Shown: positions 1 to 8,382 of the stretch, one piece after another
How the letters are laid out: every line of letters begins with the position of its first letter
Numbering within the stretch: the stretch's first letter is position 1
Source: Lacrimispora algidixylanolytica
GTDB taxonomy: Bacteria; Bacillota; Clostridia; Lachnospirales; Lachnospiraceae
Reading direction: 5' to 3'
Length of the DNA: 64,000 nt
NCBI RefSeq assembly: GCF_003609635.1
Contig: NZ_MCIA01000016.1
Span: 1-64,000, forward strand
Program-made: the position numbers and the translations under genes
Notes under the pieces: generated by a model
Seen by the model: the letters and a program-made list of their open reading frames with translations, nothing else
Databases searched by the model: none
What the model was told of the DNA's origin: nothing

Positions 1-130
1 AATTCAAGCCATTTTTATCATTATAAAAGACTGCCATTCAAGCTTTGCTACTTACACCTGATCCTAATCCTGTAACAGATTATTTAAGATCGATTGCTCA
101 TAAGTTACCACCAACTGTCTCATGACAACA

Positions 131-1042
131 TTAAGCTGGACCGCATTTCTTTGTAAATGATTGTCTATATTCTAATGGGGAAAGCCCTTTTAATTCACGA
201 AAGCACTTCGAGAAATAGCTAATATCTGAAAATCCACAGCTTGTCGCAATTTCATTCGCTTTTTCATCGGATGCAGTTAATCGTTCCGCTGCTTTTTCAA
301 TGCGGTATTGAATTAAGTAACGAATCGGTGTCGTTCCAATTACCTGGCGAAAACAGCGCAGACACACACTTTTGCTGACGTATGCACGATCGGCAATGAT
401 ATCCAGAGAAAGTTCCTCTGAATAATGTTCTTCCATGTACTGTATCATAACCTTAGTTCGCTCAACTGATAATTTTTCTCGGTAGCTAATATTTACATCT
501 GGCACTTGATGATTATTATTTAAGAGCCGAAATGCTTTTGACAAATGATAACGAACAAGATTTTCATAATCTTCTATCTCTTCCACAACAGCCTTCCATG
601 CCGTTGCCATGTCTTTAATCAGTTCCGCCTGCCAGGAAATGGAATGATCCAAATGCAGATATCGAAAAGATTTATCTTGCATAACGGGAGTAATAAGCTT
701 TTGCCAAAAAACGCTGTTTATATTACCTCCTATTAGTCTGGCATGAAACACCAGAGAGTTGTATTTAGCTTCTACCGTTTTTCCATTATCAATATTGTGG
801 AGCACACCAGAATTGATAAAGATAGCATCTCCCTGCATTAATTGAATGGTTGTTTCTTCCACCTGTATAGGAGCAATCCCTTCTATTATCATGATGAATT
901 CAAATTCATCGTGCCAATGCCACGGTATCGCAGTTAATGCCAAATCATCTTCATAGCAAGCAATGGGAAACATAACAAGCCCATGCCTTACAAGCTCTTT
1001 TTTGGTTTTATCAATGGTAACTTCACAAGCTGATAATGCCAC
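131..1042 (-). CDS. AraC-family transcriptional regulator with cupin sensor domain
   Basis: The N-terminal half is a cupin-like effector domain (WHWHDEFEF metal/ligand motif, then GDAIFINSGVLHNI). The last ~100 residues are a double helix-turn-helix of AraC type (SLDIIADRAYVSKSVCLRCF, then ANEIATSCGFSDISYFSKCF and P-x-x-Y-R). The frame is open to a GTG at 1054, but GTG at 1042 sits 8 nt after GGAAAGGTGG and is the better start. It is divergent from the MFS gene at 1168 and probably controls it in response to the transported solute. The ligand is unknown. The family is certain; the start is not. Confidence 0.85.
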   Translation of the reverse strand: MALSACEVTIDKTKKELVRHGLVMFPIACYEDDLALTAIPWHWHDEFEFIMIIEGIAPIQVEETTIQLMQGDAIFINSGVLHNIDNGKTVEAKYNSLVFHARLIGGNINSVFWQKLITPVMQDKSFRYLHLDHSISWQAELIKDMATAWKAVVEEIEDYENLVRYHLSKAFRLLNNNHQVPDVNISYREKLSVERTKVMIQYMEEHYSEELSLDIIADRAYVSKSVCLRCFRQVIGTTPIRYLIQYRIEKAAERLTASDEKANEIATSCGFSDISYFSKCFRELKGLSPLEYRQSFTKKCGPA

Positions 1043-1078
1043 ACTCACAACCACCTTTCCATTATAGACAAAAATGAA

Positions 1079-1143
1079 GATATAATCATAGGATATCGAC
1101 GATTTTATTCTATATTTCTTACCTTTACGCTGATATAATCATA
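1079..1143. promoter_or_regulatory. Repeated GATATAATCATA boxes between divergent AraC and MFS genes
   Basis: GATATAATCATA occurs at 1079-1090 and again at 1132-1143, 53 bp apart (about five helical turns). The right copy continues to a dyad GATAT-AATC-ATATC and contains a TATAAT at 1134-1139 that could be the -10 of the MFS gene, with no good -35. This is consistent with an AraC-activated promoter. The function is inferred. Confidence 0.4.
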
Positions 1144-1167
1144 TCAACAAACAAGGAGGAATACAAG

Positions 1168-2355
1168 ATGACACATTTACTTTTAGCCATTATCTATATT
1201 GCTTTTATTAGTCTTGGACTACCTGATTCTTTACTGGGTTCTGCCTGGCCGTCCATCTATACAGAATTCGGTGTGCCACTTTCTTATGCAGGAATTATTT
1301 CCATGATTATCGCACTTGGAACCATTGTTTCTAGCCTTCAAAGCGATCGATTAACACGTAAATTGGGAACCGGCAAGGTAACTGCAATCAGTGTTGTTTT
1401 GACTGCTCTTGCACTATTCGGTTTTTCTACATCACATTCTTTTGCTATGCTTTGCCTTTGGGCAATCCCTTATGGTTTGGGTGCAGGTAGTGTTGATGCT
1501 TCACTGAACAATTATGTTGCCTTGCACTATGAAAGCAAGCACATGAGCTGGTTACATTGTATGTGGGGGATGGGTGCAACTCTGGGGCCTTATATTATGG
1601 GCTTTGCACTAACAGGCGGAAATGGCTGGAACATGGGTTATCGTTACATTGGTATTTTGCAAATCGTGTTGACTGCAGTACTGTTTTTCAGCCTTCCACT
1701 ATGGAAAAGCTCGAACACTTTTACTTTGGATCACACAGTTACAAGTAAAAAGCCACTTACACTCTCTGAAATCATTCGTATTCCTGGTGCAAAAGAAGTT
1801 ATGCTATGCTTTTTCTGCTACTGTGCCTTAGAGCAGACTACGGGGCTTTGGGCCAGCAGTTATTTGACCCTGTACAAGGGCATCGCCCCTGAAACCGCGG
1901 CTAGTTTTGCCAGTTTGTTCTTTATTGGAATCACCATTGGCCGGGCACTAAGTGGATTTATTACCATGAAACTGAGTAATGTTCAGATGATTCGCCTGGG
2001 CCAAGTTTTTATAGCAGTAGGTATTTTCACAATGTTACTTCCTGCCACGCAGATTTTTTCACTCATTGGTCTGATTATAATAGGTCTTGGATGCGCCCCT
2101 ATTTATCCTTGCATCATACATTCAACTCCGGCACATTTTGGAGCGGAACGTTCTCAAGCCATTATTGGGGTGCAAATGGCAAGTGCCTATATTGGTACCT
2201 GTCTCATGCCGCCATTGTTTGGAATAGTGGCAAATAAGATCACAGTCGCATTATTGCCATTGTATTTGCTGGGTGTTTTACTTATTATGATCCTCATGCA
2301 TGAGTTGTTAACACGTAAAACTGGCACTTGTATTGGAAAAGAAAGGGAGGGATGA
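1168..2355 (+). CDS. MFS transporter
   Basis: A 395-residue integral membrane protein with about 12 hydrophobic segments. It has the loop-2/3 pattern of the major facilitator superfamily (SDRLTRKLGTGKV) and a fucose-permease/YfkF-like N-terminus (FISLGLPDSLLGSAWP). ATG is preceded by AGGAGGAA at good spacing. It probably imports a sugar or small organic solute under the divergent AraC regulator; the substrate cannot be read from sequence. The C-terminus (RKTGTCIGKEREG) runs into the phosphatase remnant at 2333, so the last residues may result from a deletion junction. Confidence 0.8.
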   Translation: MTHLLLAIIYIAFISLGLPDSLLGSAWPSIYTEFGVPLSYAGIISMIIALGTIVSSLQSDRLTRKLGTGKVTAISVVLTALALFGFSTSHSFAMLCLWAIPYGLGAGSVDASLNNYVALHYESKHMSWLHCMWGMGATLGPYIMGFALTGGNGWNMGYRYIGILQIVLTAVLFFSLPLWKSSNTFTLDHTVTSKKPLTLSEIIRIPGAKEVMLCFFCYCALEQTTGLWASSYLTLYKGIAPETAASFASLFFIGITIGRALSGFITMKLSNVQMIRLGQVFIAVGIFTMLLPATQIFSLIGLIIIGLGCAPIYPCIIHSTPAHFGAERSQAIIGVQMASAYIGTCLMPPLFGIVANKITVALLPLYLLGVLLIMILMHELLTRKTGTCIGKEREG

Positions 2356-2719
2356 ATTAGGTCATTTGGATTTAATTACTCGTTACGATCCAAATGGAAT
2401 TTATCCGTTTGAAAAAGTACGTCCCATTATCACTGAAATTTTGAAATTCGTAATCCGGGATGGAAAAGGGATTGAAGTAAACACCTCCAGTCACCGGTAT
2501 GGCTTAAAAGATATGACTCCCTCTAGAGACATCTTGAAGTTATACCAGGAGCTGGGAGGAACTATACTTACCATTGGTAGTGATAGCCATGAAAAGAAGC
2601 ATCTTGGAGCTTATATTACAGATACTAAGCGTGAACTTCTTTCTCTGGGATTTCATAGGTACTGTACCTTCCAAAAAATGAAACCATGTTACCATTTTCT
2701 AAGCAAAGATTTAGAGTAG
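2333..2719 (+). pseudogene. C-terminal remnant of HisJ-type PHP histidinol-phosphatase
   Basis: From about residue 10 the reading frame matches the C-terminal half of PHP-domain histidinol phosphatases: GHLDLITRYDP, GKGIEVNTSS, then LGGTILTIGSDSHEKKHLG with the late Asp/His metal ligands. The usual protein is about 260 residues; the N-terminal half with the HxH metal motif is absent. Its 5' end overlaps the last codons of the MFS gene in another frame with no good ribosome site of its own. This suggests a deletion that joined the two genes. It is unlikely to be active. It ends 9 nt inside the convergent cdaR-like gene. Confidence 0.7.
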
Positions 2720-3805
2720 GTTTACATTCAACCACAGGGCAACATACAAAATAACTCCGTGTCTGAATTCTCTAGGGTTATAACCAGATAACCTATAAAT
2801 GCGGTCCAATTTATATTGAAGTGTATTTTTGTGGAGAAATAAGATCTCACAGGTCTTTGCCAGGGACATTCCCTGCTCGTAATAGGTTCGTAGCAGGCTG
2901 ATATCTTCGTCACTAAGTGCGGAAAGTGTCTTTTTTAAATATTCCTCCCGTGATTTAATATCAATACTTCCAAGAATTATTTCTATGTCCAGCAAATCAA
3001 ACTCTGCATAGTTGCTTTTAGCCACTTGCAGACTTTTTAGGGCAATATAACTGTTATCATAGGAAAGCTTAAGCTGATTTATCTCCTGATTGCTTCCTAC
3101 TCCAATGGATAATATATGCTCATAATCTGCCGCCAGCTGTTTCAATATGGGAACCGTTTGTGGCAGATTTTTTTCGTAGACCACTGCAATAAATTCATTG
3201 GGATAGGTATAAGAAAAAAGTGGAGCCTGGATGGATTCCAGGGTGCGAAATAGTTTTTGCTCAATCAGGGATATATTGACCACATTATATCTGTTATTTA
3301 AAAGGAGGATAACTGTCCGCATGTTCTCTGTGGCATCTACCTTCACTTCATTTAAGCATTGATTTAAGTATGCTCTGTTTGAAAAATCTCCGGTAATAAG
3401 GCTTCGCACGATATAATTCACTTTTTCTTTCTGTGTAAATATAGCGGCGTCCATCTCCTGCTCACGAATCAAAAGCTGTGTGATGCGAATGGCAAGATTT
3501 GCGTACTTGCGGACCTCATCTGGTTCCCCGGTGATCCCTATTACTGCCACAAAAAGTGCATTATGAAAAATCGGTATGTTTACCCCTTTTTGTGACCCTT
3601 GAAATTGTTGTTCACCCGTTGTCTCAATCACTTCTCCCGTCATCGCAGCCCGGTAGCCAATTTCGTGAAAATCACCAATCCTTTGATGATTGGTACTGGC
3701 AAAAATAATTCCGCTCCCATCAATGAAATTAATATGATAGCCGCTCACGTCCTTCACTGTATCTACGATTTGCTGAGCCAGCTTTTTGCTGATTTTTGTA
3801 ATCAT
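2711..3805 (-). CDS. cdaR: CdaR-family sugar diacid regulator
   Basis: The N-terminal putative sugar-diacid recognition domain (ISKKLAQQIVDTVKDVSGYHIN, IIFASTNHQRIGDFHE) is followed by a GGDEF-like middle region. The C-terminal PucR-type helix-turn-helix reads LLRTYYEQGMSLAKTCEILF, then HKNTLQYKLDRI. The frame opens at a TTG at 3826, but ATG 3805 has TGGAGT 5 nt upstream and begins exactly at the conserved MITKISKKLAQ, so it was chosen. The gene is divergent from glycerate kinase, which matches the family's role as activator of glycerate/galactarate/glucarate genes. The direct ligand is probably glycerate (inference). Confidence 0.85.
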   Translation of the reverse strand: MITKISKKLAQQIVDTVKDVSGYHINFIDGSGIIFASTNHQRIGDFHEIGYRAAMTGEVIETTGEQQFQGSQKGVNIPIFHNALFVAVIGITGEPDEVRKYANLAIRITQLLIREQEMDAAIFTQKEKVNYIVRSLITGDFSNRAYLNQCLNEVKVDATENMRTVILLLNNRYNVVNISLIEQKLFRTLESIQAPLFSYTYPNEFIAVVYEKNLPQTVPILKQLAADYEHILSIGVGSNQEINQLKLSYDNSYIALKSLQVAKSNYAEFDLLDIEIILGSIDIKSREEYLKKTLSALSDEDISLLRTYYEQGMSLAKTCEILFLHKNTLQYKLDRIYRLSGYNPREFRHGVILYVALWLNVNLL

Positions 3806-3999
3806 ACCACTCCAATCTGAAATCAATCCTGTGAAAATAGATACAAGCTTGTCCTATATGTTAAGTGTAACATAAACTCACAAACTAAGGAACAAATATA
3901 TGTTATTCAAACTATATATTTCTAATGTAAATTCTGTATAATTACGATTATAATAAAATAGACATGATCCTTTATGAAATAGTCGTTTGGAGGTTTAAC

Positions 4000-5145
4000 A
4001 TGAATATAGTAATTGCCATAGATTCCTTTAAGGGCAGCCTTTCTTCCATGGAAGCAGGGGAAGCTATTGGGGAAGGGATAAGACGAGTCAATCCAGAAGA
4101 ATCTATCACAATCTATCCTTTGGCAGATGGAGGAGAAGGGACGGTTGAAGCATTGGTACATGGAATGAAAGGAACGCTACTTTCCATTACTGTGACTGAT
4201 CCCTTAGGAAAGCCAGTGAACTGTGCCTATGGAATTATAGAGCATACTAAGACTGCAATTATTGAGATGTCGGGTGCAGCCGGAATCACACTAGTTCCAG
4301 AAACAGAGAAAAATCCAATGCAAACTACCACCTACGGGGTTGGAGAGGTTATTAAAGATGCCATTACAAGGGGATGCCGCAGATTTATCATTGGAATCGG
4401 AGGAAGTGCTACCAACGATGGAGGCGCTGGAATGCTTCAGGCATTGGGGTATGAGCTTTTGGATTCCACAGGGAAAGAGATTCCATTTGGAGCCATCGGA
4501 CTTTCAATGCTTAAAACCATTACTGATACGAATGTAATTCCAGAGTTAAGAGAATGCACCTTTTATGTGGCCTGTGATGTGACAAATCCTCTTTGCGGTG
4601 AGCTTGGATGCAGTGCAATCTATGGACCTCAAAAAGGGGCGACTCCTGAAATGATTACAGACATGGATAAATGGCTGGAACATTATGCCGCCTTGTCAAA
4701 GAAGTCTTATCCGAAAGCAGATGCAAACCAGGCCGGCACAGGGGCTGCTGGGGGGATGGGATTTGCGTTTTTGACCTTTACCAATGCAGTACTGGAATCG
4801 GGAATAAAAATTGTATTGGAGGAAACCAGACTGGAGGAAAAGATAAAAGACGCTGACCTTGTAATTACAGGGGAAGGACGTTTGGACGGGCAGACTGCCA
4901 TGGGGAAAGCACCAATCGGCGTTGCAAAACTTGCCAAACAATATGGGAAAACCGTGATTGCTTTTGCAGGAAGTGTAACCAGAGATGCCGGGGAGTGCAA
5001 CCAATATGGAATTGACGCATATTTCCCAATCTTGCGTACCATCACTACACTAGAGGAAGCTATGAATTCAGAGAATGCCAAAAGAAACCTTTCCGACACC
5101 GCAGAACAGGTTTACAGGCTATACAGGAAAGGAACGGAAGGATAA
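4000..5145 (+). CDS. glxK: Glycerate 2-kinase (GlxK/GarK family)
   Basis: It phosphorylates D-glycerate with ATP, feeding lower glycolysis from glycerate, glyoxylate or sugar-diacid catabolism. The family signatures are clear: MNIVIAIDSFKGSLSSMEA at the N-terminus, PLADGGEGTVEAL, IGIGGSATNDGGAGMLQALG, and DLVITGEGRLDGQTAMGKAP near the C-terminus. Length (381 aa) is normal. ATG at 4000 follows TTGGAGG by 7 nt; an in-frame ATG at 3964 lacks such a site. The stop codon abuts the permease start, so the two are co-transcribed, probably under the divergent CdaR. Confidence 0.93.
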   Translation: MNIVIAIDSFKGSLSSMEAGEAIGEGIRRVNPEESITIYPLADGGEGTVEALVHGMKGTLLSITVTDPLGKPVNCAYGIIEHTKTAIIEMSGAAGITLVPETEKNPMQTTTYGVGEVIKDAITRGCRRFIIGIGGSATNDGGAGMLQALGYELLDSTGKEIPFGAIGLSMLKTITDTNVIPELRECTFYVACDVTNPLCGELGCSAIYGPQKGATPEMITDMDKWLEHYAALSKKSYPKADANQAGTGAAGGMGFAFLTFTNAVLESGIKIVLEETRLEEKIKDADLVITGEGRLDGQTAMGKAPIGVAKLAKQYGKTVIAFAGSVTRDAGECNQYGIDAYFPILRTITTLEEAMNSENAKRNLSDTAEQVYRLYRKGTEG

Positions 5146-6414
5146 ATGACAGTTACATTTACAACCATAGGGGCTTTACTTGGGCTGATCACAGCCATTG
5201 CACTCATAAATTTAAAGGTTCAGCCTGCATATAGTTTGATTCTGGGAGCTTTGATTGGAGGTATCATTGGAGGCGGTGGACTAGACGCGACCATTGCTGC
5301 AATGATTACGGGATGCCAGGGAATGGTGTCTGCTGTTTTAAGGATATTGACGTCAGGAATTTTAGCTGGAGCTCTCATCATGACCGGCTCGGCAGAAAAA
5401 ATTGCAGATGAGATCGTAAATAGACTTGGGTCGAAACGTGCCTTCCTTGCCATTGGTTTGGCGGCTATGATTATATGTGGGGTAGGGGTTTTTATTACTG
5501 TTACCGTGATTACAGTAGCCCCCATTGCTCTTGCTATTGGTAAAAAGGCTGGATTTCCAAAGGAAGCTATTGTTCTTGCTATTATTGGGGGAGGTAAAGC
5601 GGGAAATATTATTTCCCCAAATTCCAATACCATTGCTGTGGCAGAAGCATTTCAGGTTAACCTAACTTCCCTCATGATGAAAAATATGATACCTGCTATT
5701 GTTGCTGTCCTTGTTACGGCAATGCTCGCAGCTCTCCTTTCAAAGAAACCGGGCATCCCCATTACAGACGCTGATTTGGAACATGGCACCAGCCATAATA
5801 CAACATTGCCATCCATTTGGGCCGCTTTAAGTGGCCCTGCTGTTGTTATTTTCTTGCTGGCTATGAGACCCTTGTTTCAAATCACCGTTGATCCTTTGAT
5901 TGCGCTGCCAATTGGCGGACTGATATGTACCATCGCATGTGGTCGCAGAAGCCAATTTTTAACATATGCGGAATTTGGATTAAACAAGGTGATGGGAGTA
6001 TCCATTCTTTTGTTGGGAACCGGAGCCATTGCAGGTATTATCAAAGCCTCATCTCTGCCTTCTGATGTCCTTGGCTGGCTCCAGATGATGAATTTACCAA
6101 CCTTCCTCCTTGCACCAGTCTCTGGTATATTAATGGCTGCCGCCACAGCTTCTACGACTGCAGGTTCTACCGTTGCATCACAGACCTTTGCAGGAGTGCT
6201 CACTGGTGTGGGTATTTCAGCCCTTTCTGCCGGAGCTATGGTGCACTGCGGCGCAATCGTCATTGATTCCCTGCCACATGGTTCCTTCTTCCATGCGTCC
6301 TGCGAGCCGGTGAACTTAACCATTAAGCAGAGAACCAAATTAATTGGTTACGAAGCAATCATTGGTCTTAGTGCCACCTTAACAGCGGTGCTGCTTTATC
6401 TTTCAGGACATTAA
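5146..6414 (+). CDS. GntP-family permease, probably glycerate/gluconate-type uptake
   Basis: A 422-residue protein with many hydrophobic helices and GntP-family features (AYSLILGALIGGIIGGGGLD, IGGGKAGNIISPNSNT, AAATASTTAGSTVASQTF). The ATG directly follows the glxK stop, with GGAACGGAAGG overlapping the end of glxK as ribosome site, so expression is coupled. By context it should supply glycerate to the kinase. Family members also carry gluconate and other sugar acids, so the substrate is inferred. A 14-bp palindrome (ATGATTGCAATCAT, 6427-6440) follows before the convergent nif operon. Confidence 0.85.
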   Translation: MTVTFTTIGALLGLITAIALINLKVQPAYSLILGALIGGIIGGGGLDATIAAMITGCQGMVSAVLRILTSGILAGALIMTGSAEKIADEIVNRLGSKRAFLAIGLAAMIICGVGVFITVTVITVAPIALAIGKKAGFPKEAIVLAIIGGGKAGNIISPNSNTIAVAEAFQVNLTSLMMKNMIPAIVAVLVTAMLAALLSKKPGIPITDADLEHGTSHNTTLPSIWAALSGPAVVIFLLAMRPLFQITVDPLIALPIGGLICTIACGRRSQFLTYAEFGLNKVMGVSILLLGTGAIAGIIKASSLPSDVLGWLQMMNLPTFLLAPVSGILMAAATASTTAGSTVASQTFAGVLTGVGISALSAGAMVHCGAIVIDSLPHGSFFHASCEPVNLTIKQRTKLIGYEAIIGLSATLTAVLLYLSGH

Positions 6415-6458
6415 CTGGAACGCAACATGATTGCAATCATAATTAGACACCGCCACCT

Positions 6459-7445
6459 TTATTCCGTCATGGATTTGTTGCACAGAGAACAGTTTGCACA
6501 GTCCGAGGGAGAGCAGTGCAATCCTGGTCTTGCAAAAGGCTCGATGGTAAAACCACATAACTCCAAATCATATTTGTCATGATCAATGATCACCTCTCCT
6601 GTTTCCATAAGAAATTCTATTTGAATTCCGGATACAGCAAGGAGGTCATCATAGAGAGGATGAACTTTTACATGGGGAGAATATTTTTTCATCTCTTCCT
6701 CATCGGTCTGGACGTAGATCGAGTGATCGCAGGTGATCAGACTTTTTATCTCCCCACTCTCTGTAAAGGAAAGAGAATTGCTGTCTGCATTGATTCCATT
6801 CTGGTCGGGATCGTAGGCGGTTAATCTGCCGATGGGGGTGGGTAATAACACTGGATCAGCCGGTTCCACGGATTTTAAGCTTCCCGATTCATATAAAGAA
6901 ACGCCCACCTTTGTCTCCACCATTCCCATAGGAGTCAATATTTTTGCCATTTCTCCGGGAAATAAGGTGATGCTTTTGATGTCTCCACTTTTGTAAAAAC
7001 AAATGCCATTTATCATTCCTTGAAATTCTGTAAATCCAAGATCAAAGGTCAACGAGATGTTAAGATTCTTTTCATCTTCTTCTGTCCAAAAGCCACTTAA
7101 CTGCCCATCTAAAATAAATACCCGGTGTAGCTCTCCTGTGGAATAGAACTTTATCAGCTCGGCTGGAAGTTCTCCAATGGGAGTGTGTACCTCTTGTTGT
7201 TTTTCTAACGCCACACTAATTACCATTCCCTGCTTATCAAACTCCACAGACGGTTTCTTTTTCCTTCTTGAATGCTCCGTATAAGCAGGAATCATCTCTC
7301 CTGCCTGGGTAACGATCATGTTTTTTTCTGAGAGTTTTACTCCTAACAGCTCTCCCTTTGGATGACAGGTAAAGGAATCCACTCCTCCAAGAATGCCGTA
7401 AGGAGTTTGAATGGTACGTCGATCTAAAACCATATAATTTTGCAT
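6459..7445 (-). CDS. Uncharacterised repeat protein with C-terminal cysteine cluster, last gene of nif operon
   Basis: I do not recognise the family. The 328-residue protein has four or five degenerate beta-rich repeats built on TP-x-G and F-Y-x-S-G-E-L/I-K-S-V/I (for example TPIGELPAELIKFYSTGEL, ICFYKSGDIKSITL, VSLYESGSLKSVEP, LSFTESGEIKSLIT), reminiscent of MORN/YwqK-type repeats. It ends in CSPSDCANCSLC (C-x4-C-x2-C-x2-C), a plausible metal or Fe-S site. No signal peptide or membrane segment is seen. The upstream GTG lies in the ribosome site; ATG 7445 is 5 nt after GGAGGTGA. It starts 15 nt after the anfO-like gene, so it belongs to the nif operon and a role in nitrogenase maturation or electron supply is inferred. 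Confidence 0.7.
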   Translation of the reverse strand: MQNYMVLDRRTIQTPYGILGGVDSFTCHPKGELLGVKLSEKNMIVTQAGEMIPAYTEHSRRKKKPSVEFDKQGMVISVALEKQQEVHTPIGELPAELIKFYSTGELHRVFILDGQLSGFWTEEDEKNLNISLTFDLGFTEFQGMINGICFYKSGDIKSITLFPGEMAKILTPMGMVETKVGVSLYESGSLKSVEPADPVLLPTPIGRLTAYDPDQNGINADSNSLSFTESGEIKSLITCDHSIYVQTDEEEMKKYSPHVKVHPLYDDLLAVSGIQIEFLMETGEVIIDHDKYDLELCGFTIEPFARPGLHCSPSDCANCSLCNKSMTE

Positions 7446-7460
7446 TGCTTTCACCTCCGG

Positions 7461-8072
7461 TTAACAATGTTTCCTGGTTACAGTTACATGCTCCACACCA
7501 TCCTGTGAACGAATCTTCTTCTCATAAGAAGAATCCATCAAAAGCCAAGGAGGAATATGGGCACAGATTAGTTGAAGTTCTAAAAATGGGGTATCAGAAA
7601 GAAACGAAGCAAGCGCCTTTTTCGAAGAAATATCAGGACACTCCTTTTGTAGTTCCATTAAATTCAAATAATAAATTCCAGGAGTGCTGGTTTCTATTGG
7701 TCCCGGATTTAAAAGCATCTCCTCTCTCATTCTCCTTTTTTCATCGCCTTCTTCCATGTCGGCAATGACTCCTTCAAAGGTCATTTCATCTGCTTTTTCT
7801 GTACAGAAAATACCGTATCCCTTCTTATTAAATACGGTAAATGGAATTCCGGTCATTTCCTTGCAGATAACAGCCCTGGCATCCTCTGCAAAGAAGGCCG
7901 CTTTTTCTGTGGCTTCCCTCAGTTCCTTTATGGTAATTCCCTTTATAGAGGGAAAGACAGCTGCTTTGATGGGTTTCCAGGTATCCTCTTGCTTTTCGTA
8001 TATGGTAGCCCGATTGCAATCTGAAAAGGGCGCCAGCTCTTCTTCCCTGCTATACACTGCAATTTTATTCAT
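7461..8072 (-). CDS. AnfO-like nitrogenase accessory protein
   Basis: 203 residues. The N-terminus (KIAVYSREEELAPF, then ATIYEKQEDTWKPIKAAVF) and the middle (AAFFAEDARAVICKEMTGIPFTVF) follow the pattern of AnfO, the accessory protein encoded with Fe-only nitrogenase. The biochemical role of AnfO is not established. Here it sits in a Mo-nitrogenase operon, with no anfG in the window. The ATG at 8072 directly follows the stop of the PqqD-like gene, so translation is coupled. Assignment rests on pattern recognition of the family, not on a search. Confidence 0.7.
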   Translation of the reverse strand: MNKIAVYSREEELAPFSDCNRATIYEKQEDTWKPIKAAVFPSIKGITIKELREATEKAAFFAEDARAVICKEMTGIPFTVFNKKGYGIFCTEKADEMTFEGVIADMEEGDEKRRMREEMLLNPGPIETSTPGIYYLNLMELQKECPDISSKKALASFLSDTPFLELQLICAHIPPWLLMDSSYEKKIRSQDGVEHVTVTRKHC

Positions 8073-8381
8073 TTACCAATCCCCTTTCCCAGACTCCTCA
8101 ATCTCAATTACATTTCCATGAATCAACTTTGCAAGAAACTCTTCCAGTTCCAAAGTGGCATCTTCCTCGTCAATATCCTTTTCCGCTGACAAAAGAGATA
8201 CCAAATCAGTTACTTTGGTTCCTCTCTCCAGGCTGTTCCAGAGAAAGATGCAGGTTTCATTTACCGATGGCAGTCCGTTTAAAGAGCCATTTTGACTATC
8301 TCGTTCATCAAAAATACAAAACTCCCCTCCCAGCTCTTTTAATACAAAACCGGGTTTTAGCCTCACATGTTTTATTATCAT
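8073..8381 (-). CDS. PqqD-like (RiPP recognition element) protein in nif operon
   Basis: 102 residues with the PqqD-fold pattern: an N-terminal beta-hairpin (VRLKPGFVLKELGGEFCIFD), the central VNETCIFLWNSLERGTKVTDL and a helical tail (ATLELEEFLAKLIHGNVIEI). PqqD-like domains usually bind a precursor peptide and present it to a radical-SAM enzyme. The only radical-SAM protein in this window is NifB, and no precursor peptide was recognised. The frame opens at 8408, but ATG 8381 is 5 nt after GAGG and only 1 nt after the stop of the chaperonin-like gene, indicating tight coupling. Function here is unknown. Confidence 0.7.
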   Translation of the reverse strand: MIIKHVRLKPGFVLKELGGEFCIFDERDSQNGSLNGLPSVNETCIFLWNSLERGTKVTDLVSLLSAEKDIDEEDATLELEEFLAKLIHGNVIEIEESGKGDW

Positions 8382-8382
8382 T

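Noticed and set aside
2333-2719. Complete small phosphatase gene
   Set aside because: Only the C-terminal half of the family is present; the N-terminal metal-binding motif is absent and there is no proper ribosome site.
4696-5099. Antisense open frames within glxK and other long genes
   Set aside because: They lie opposite well-conserved genes, lack ribosome sites and show no recognisable protein features.
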